DNA of 23,692 bases, taken from contig JAGFNK010000731.1 of NCBI GenBank assembly GCA_025769875.1, positions 1 through 23,692 of the forward strand. The letters run 5' to 3'. Under the pieces are notes generated by a model. It was given only the letters and a program-made list of their open reading frames with translations, was not told the origin of the DNA and did not search any database. Shown here one piece after another: positions 21,944 to 23,692 of this stretch. Positions within the stretch are counted from its first letter, which is position 1. Every line of letters starts with the position of its first letter. The stretch comes from Russula earlei (Eukaryota > Basidiomycota > Agaricomycetes > Russulales > Russulaceae). Both the position numbers and the translations under genes were made by a program.

Positions 21944-22744
21944 TTAGACTTGTATCGCCTTCCTGATCTCTTCCATTATTTTGGCTGGAACCGTTTTGGA
22001 AGGCGGTTGCTGGAAGAATGCTTTGTTTGTCAACAAGCCGTCGAGATTATTCAACAGTGTAGCGCTGGCTGCCGTCTCGGCAAGAAGTAGATCTGCATTG
22101 ATCAGGCCTTTGGCAATGGAACGGTTAATGGCCTTATCACAAGAGCAGCGCGCGCCAATGCGCGTTTTACCGCAATAAGTATATGTAAAATCCGTTATTT
22201 TTTTCCTGGCTCTTGATAAAAGTTGTCGGAAATTTTCGGGAGAAATATTCATGAGATCAGCACCTTCAATGCTGTTAAACTCCAGTACTTCGCCCAAAAT
22301 GAATACTATCCGTGACTGTTCATTCAGGCATTGCACCATGCCCAATGTGCAAACTCGCTGCACTTCTTCCTCGAGCATCTTTTTCTCTTTCGCGTCGTTC
22401 CCCTGGTAATCGCTTAGTCCGGTTTCCAGGTAATCGCCCAACTGTTCAAAGGAGAGCGTAGTTCTGTTGGAGCGCCTTTTTTTCTCATTTAGCAGGTAGT
22501 TAACAGTCACACGGTAGCACCATGTTGTAAAGGAACAGTTGAACTTGAAGGTTGAAAGACGTGTAATGATCTTAATCAGTATTTCCTGGGTAGCGTCCAT
22601 AGCATCATCCAAGTTGCCCTGCATGCGAAGGGAGAGATGATATATGTCTTTTTGTATAATGGTTACCAGTTCATTCAATGCTTCCTTGTCGCCGGCTATC
22701 GACTGCCTAACGAGTGTGTCCATATGTAATGCATCCTGAGTCAT
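21944..22744 (-). CDS. ECF-type sigma-70 factor with Cys-containing C-terminal region
   Basis: 266 residues from the ATG at 22744. Sigma region 2 covers about 8-90 (AMDATQEILIKIITRL, FTTWCYRVTVNYLLNEKKR), and region 4 about 125-190 (LNEQSRIVFILGEVLEFNSIEGADLMNISPENFRQLLSRAR). A C-terminal extension follows with C191, C200 and C202 (CX8CXC), a pattern that could bind metal or sense redox; then a helical tail. An ATG at 22723 with AGGA ten bases upstream is an equally likely start (seven residues shorter); a TTG at 22771 is less likely. No anti-sigma gene is adjacent. The hydrolase gene begins 14 bases downstream, so the sigma factor heads the minus-strand run and may direct its transcription. 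Many Bacteroidota carry orphan ECF factors with this Cys tail. Confidence 0.9.
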   Translation of the reverse strand: MTQDALHMDTLVRQSIAGDKEALNELVTIIQKDIYHLSLRMQGNLDDAMDATQEILIKIITRLSTFKFNCSFTTWCYRVTVNYLLNEKKRRSNRTTLSFEQLGDYLETGLSDYQGNDAKEKKMLEEEVQRVCTLGMVQCLNEQSRIVFILGEVLEFNSIEGADLMNISPENFRQLLSRARKKITDFTYTYCGKTRIGARCSCDKAINRSIAKGLINADLLLAETAASATLLNNLDGLLTNKAFFQQPPSKTVPAKIMEEIRKAIQV

Positions 22745-22790
22745 ATATACAGTTAGACAAGAACAATCCAATAGTGTGACAAGAATAAAT

Positions 22791-22806
22791 CCCCCTTTTT
22801 GGGAGG
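22791..22806. repeat. Hairpin-like inverted repeat in the sigma-gene leader
   Basis: CCCCC and GGGAGG flank a T5 run, giving a short stem in the 5' leader of the sigma mRNA, between the proposed -7 element and the start codon. It might affect translation, but this is weak. Confidence 0.3.
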
Positions 22807-22817
22807 TTTGGCATTCG

Positions 22818-22825
22818 CAAACTTA
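22818..22825 (-). promoter_or_regulatory. -7 element (TAnnTTTG) for the sigma factor and following genes
   Basis: The minus strand reads TAAGTTTG, an exact consensus match, 74 bases upstream of the ATG at 22744. No clear -33 TTTG. Confidence 0.45.
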
Positions 22826-22856
22826 CACGCGTCACCGATTTTAGTATTTAATTTTT

Positions 22857-22866
22857 GCCCGCGGGC
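22857..22866. repeat. Perfect palindrome GCCCGCGGGC
   Basis: A 10-bp perfect palindrome between the tmRNA terminator and the sigma promoter region, flanked by a T run on one side. Possible regulator site or part of termination; no further evidence. Confidence 0.3.
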
Positions 22867-22888
22867 TTCAATTGGTTGCTGACTGTTC

Positions 22889-22925
22889 AAAAAAAAGCCC
22901 CACAAATCATTGACTTGCAGGACTT
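22889..22925 (-). terminator. Intrinsic terminator of the tmRNA gene
   Basis: On the minus strand, downstream of the tmRNA 3' end, CCTGCAA pairs with TTTGTGGGG (one bulge and G-U pairs) and is followed at once by eight T. Confidence 0.7.
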
Positions 22926-22934
22926 AATTTTAAG

Positions 22935-23304
22935 TGGAGCTGAGGGGAGTCGAACCCCTGTCCAAACACATTTGCCATAAGCTTTCTACATGCTTAGTTC
23001 ATTATTATTTGTCGGCACAGGGCAGGAAACGAACCAACCAACCCTACGCTTAGCTGTATAGTCTTTTGCAATGGTCACAGCCTTCCATTACAGCAACCCG
23101 TGTTTGTTTTGAGTCGGCGGAAGAACATGGTAACGGATCAACCGGTTCTGCGGCCCTAATGACTATCTAATCACTGATTAGGCAGCCATGGCATACTGAG
23201 TATTGCCATTTGAGTTTTGAGTATTCAGATTTAAGTGCTAATTACACAACGCACTGCATGCTTACACCTACCGCAACCTATGCTGTCAAAACCAGTACAG
23301 CCCC
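22935..23304 (-). ncRNA. ssrA: tmRNA (transfer-messenger RNA)
   Basis: About 370 nt. The 5' end GGGGCUG pairs with CAGCUCC at the 3' end (one G-U), giving the 7-bp acceptor stem; the discriminator is A and CCA is not encoded, so it must be added. The T arm is present as GGGGTTCGACTCCCC, and the 5' TACTGGTTTTGACAGC is the conserved tmRNA start. The tag reading frame at 23207-23178 encodes GNTQYAMAA followed by TAA, ending like other Bacteroidota tags. tmRNA with SmpB rescues ribosomes stalled on mRNA without a stop codon and marks the nascent protein for proteolysis. A T8 terminator follows at 22889. A tandem of 7-bp repeats lies directly upstream of the 5' end. Confidence 0.95.
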
Positions 23305-23314
23305 GAGTGAGTTA

Positions 23315-23370
23315 TACGTGATAAGTTTTACGTTGTAAGTAAATACACAATACAATGTAATAAATACCCG
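23315..23370. repeat. Heptamer repeats upstream of ssrA
   Basis: From 23315 the sequence runs in 7-bp units: four of the form TAMGTNN (23315-23342), then A/T-rich units beginning ATAC in the same phase (23343-23370). It lies 11 bases upstream of the tmRNA 5' end, where the ssrA promoter must be. The TACG core recurs at 4158 and 12509. Confidence 0.5.
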
Positions 23371-23458
23371 ATTCGTACGACATATAGATTGAATGAGTGA
23401 TCCTCAAAGAACTTTTAAAAGGATGGCAAACTTACAACTTATTTGCGTGACTGCTTTG

Positions 23459-23466
23459 TATGTTTG
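23459..23466 (+). promoter_or_regulatory. -7 element (TAnnTTTG) for the gene at the right edge
   Basis: TATGTTTG, an exact consensus match, 20 bases before the ATG at 23487. Confidence 0.5.
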
Positions 23467-23486
23467 CCTGAATGTATTTCCCATTT

Positions 23487-23692
23487 ATGAACGAACCATT
23501 ACCAATAACAGCATTATATAGTAAAAAAATAATTGCGCTGGAAGAGGATTTAGGTGTTTTGAAAAAGAAACGGAACCGCATTGCCTGGGTTCGTTTTGCA
23601 ATCGTTATACTCACCGGGTATGCCGTATATTGGTTTCATGAGCACTCGATCATACTGATTGTTGCATTGCTGGCGGCAGGCATAGCTGGCCT
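23487..23692 (+). CDS. Membrane-anchored protein, probably MutS-related family, N-terminal part (3' end outside window)
   Basis: 68 codons are visible. The start shows a coiled N-terminus (ALYSKKIIALEEDLGVLKKKRNRIAW, about 9-34), then two hydrophobic segments (about 35-47 and 53-68) that look like a membrane hairpin. This arrangement of a short coiled start, a KKKRNxIAWxRF stretch and two membrane segments matches the N-terminus of the MutS-related proteins of Bacteroidota, which carry a MutS-type ATPase further on. The ATPase lies outside the window, so the assignment is provisional. A TAnnTTTG element upstream and a short leader support the start codon. It runs divergently from ssrA. Confidence 0.6.
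   Translation, partial: MNEPLPITALYSKKIIALEEDLGVLKKKRNRIAWVRFAIVILTGYAVYWFHEHSIILIVALLAAGIAG

Noticed and set aside
17464..22744. Prophage or complete integrative element
   Set aside because: No integrase, excisionase, structural or conjugation genes are seen; only the ssrA-end repeat and composition hint at an island.
22936..22990. A separate tRNA gene
   Set aside because: The TTCGACTC T-arm and acceptor sequence belong to the tmRNA, whose 5' half and tag frame are found up to 23304.
23432..23614. 60-residue minus-strand ORF at the right edge
   Set aside because: Antisense to the start of the MutS-related candidate and its promoter region; no features.

Overview
The window looks like chromosomal DNA of a member of the Bacteroidota, most likely the Chitinophagaceae (Chitinophaga/Niastella type). 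This rests on a D15/Omp85 barrel protein next to a GH28 pectinase, several TAnnTTTG promoter elements of the Bacteroidota type, weak or absent Shine-Dalgarno sequences, and a tmRNA whose tag ends in YAMAA. The genus is an inference from style, not a proven assignment.

Layout. 1-2371 (+): 3' end of an Omp85/D15 outer-membrane protein, then a secreted GH28 polygalacturonase. 2484-7355 (-): a tetR-tolC-emrA-emrB tripartite efflux operon with a palindromic operator candidate between tetR and tolC and a terminator after emrB. 7400-8710 (-): a secreted protein of unknown function. 8931-10564 (+): a YCII/DGPF protein and an ECF42-like sigma factor with its long C-terminal extension. 10615-12414 (-): a secreted YtcJ-type amidohydrolase. 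12626-14482 (+): an SDR oxidoreductase and an AraC regulator. 14483-14851: a convergent intergenic region filled by an unusual 11-bp periodic repeat tract. 14852-15598 (-): a second SDR. 15716-16530 (+): a DsbA-family cytoplasmic thiol protein and a very acidic small protein, ending in a hairpin shared with a convergent peroxiredoxin (16545-17021, -). 17022-17463: a gene-free stretch with a strong orphan terminator and a short tmRNA-3'-end-like repeat.

17464-22744 is a run of seven genes all on the minus strand. In transcription order they are an ECF-type sigma factor with a Cys-rich tail, an alpha/beta hydrolase with a C-terminal frameshift, an AraC regulator, an Asp-nucleophile (epoxide hydrolase-like) alpha/beta hydrolase, a GlcG/HbpS-family protein, a third SDR and a SnoaL/NTF2-like protein. 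This block looks richer in CpG than its surroundings by eye. It lies between the tmRNA gene (ssrA, 22935-23304, -) and a 10-bp copy of the tmRNA 3' end at 17266, so it may be an old island inserted at ssrA, although no integrase is visible. The window ends in the 5' part of a membrane-anchored protein, probably of the MutS-related family.

Together the genes suggest an accessory, stress- and xenobiotic-related neighbourhood: efflux, small-molecule oxidoreductases, hydrolases and redox enzymes, each with a local regulator. Most noteworthy beyond gene content are the 11-bp periodic tract, heptamer repeat arrays in three intergenic regions, two probable single-base frameshifts (start of the ECF42 sigma gene, end of a hydrolase) and the ssrA-flanked block. 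No CRISPR array, insertion sequence or prophage gene was seen.
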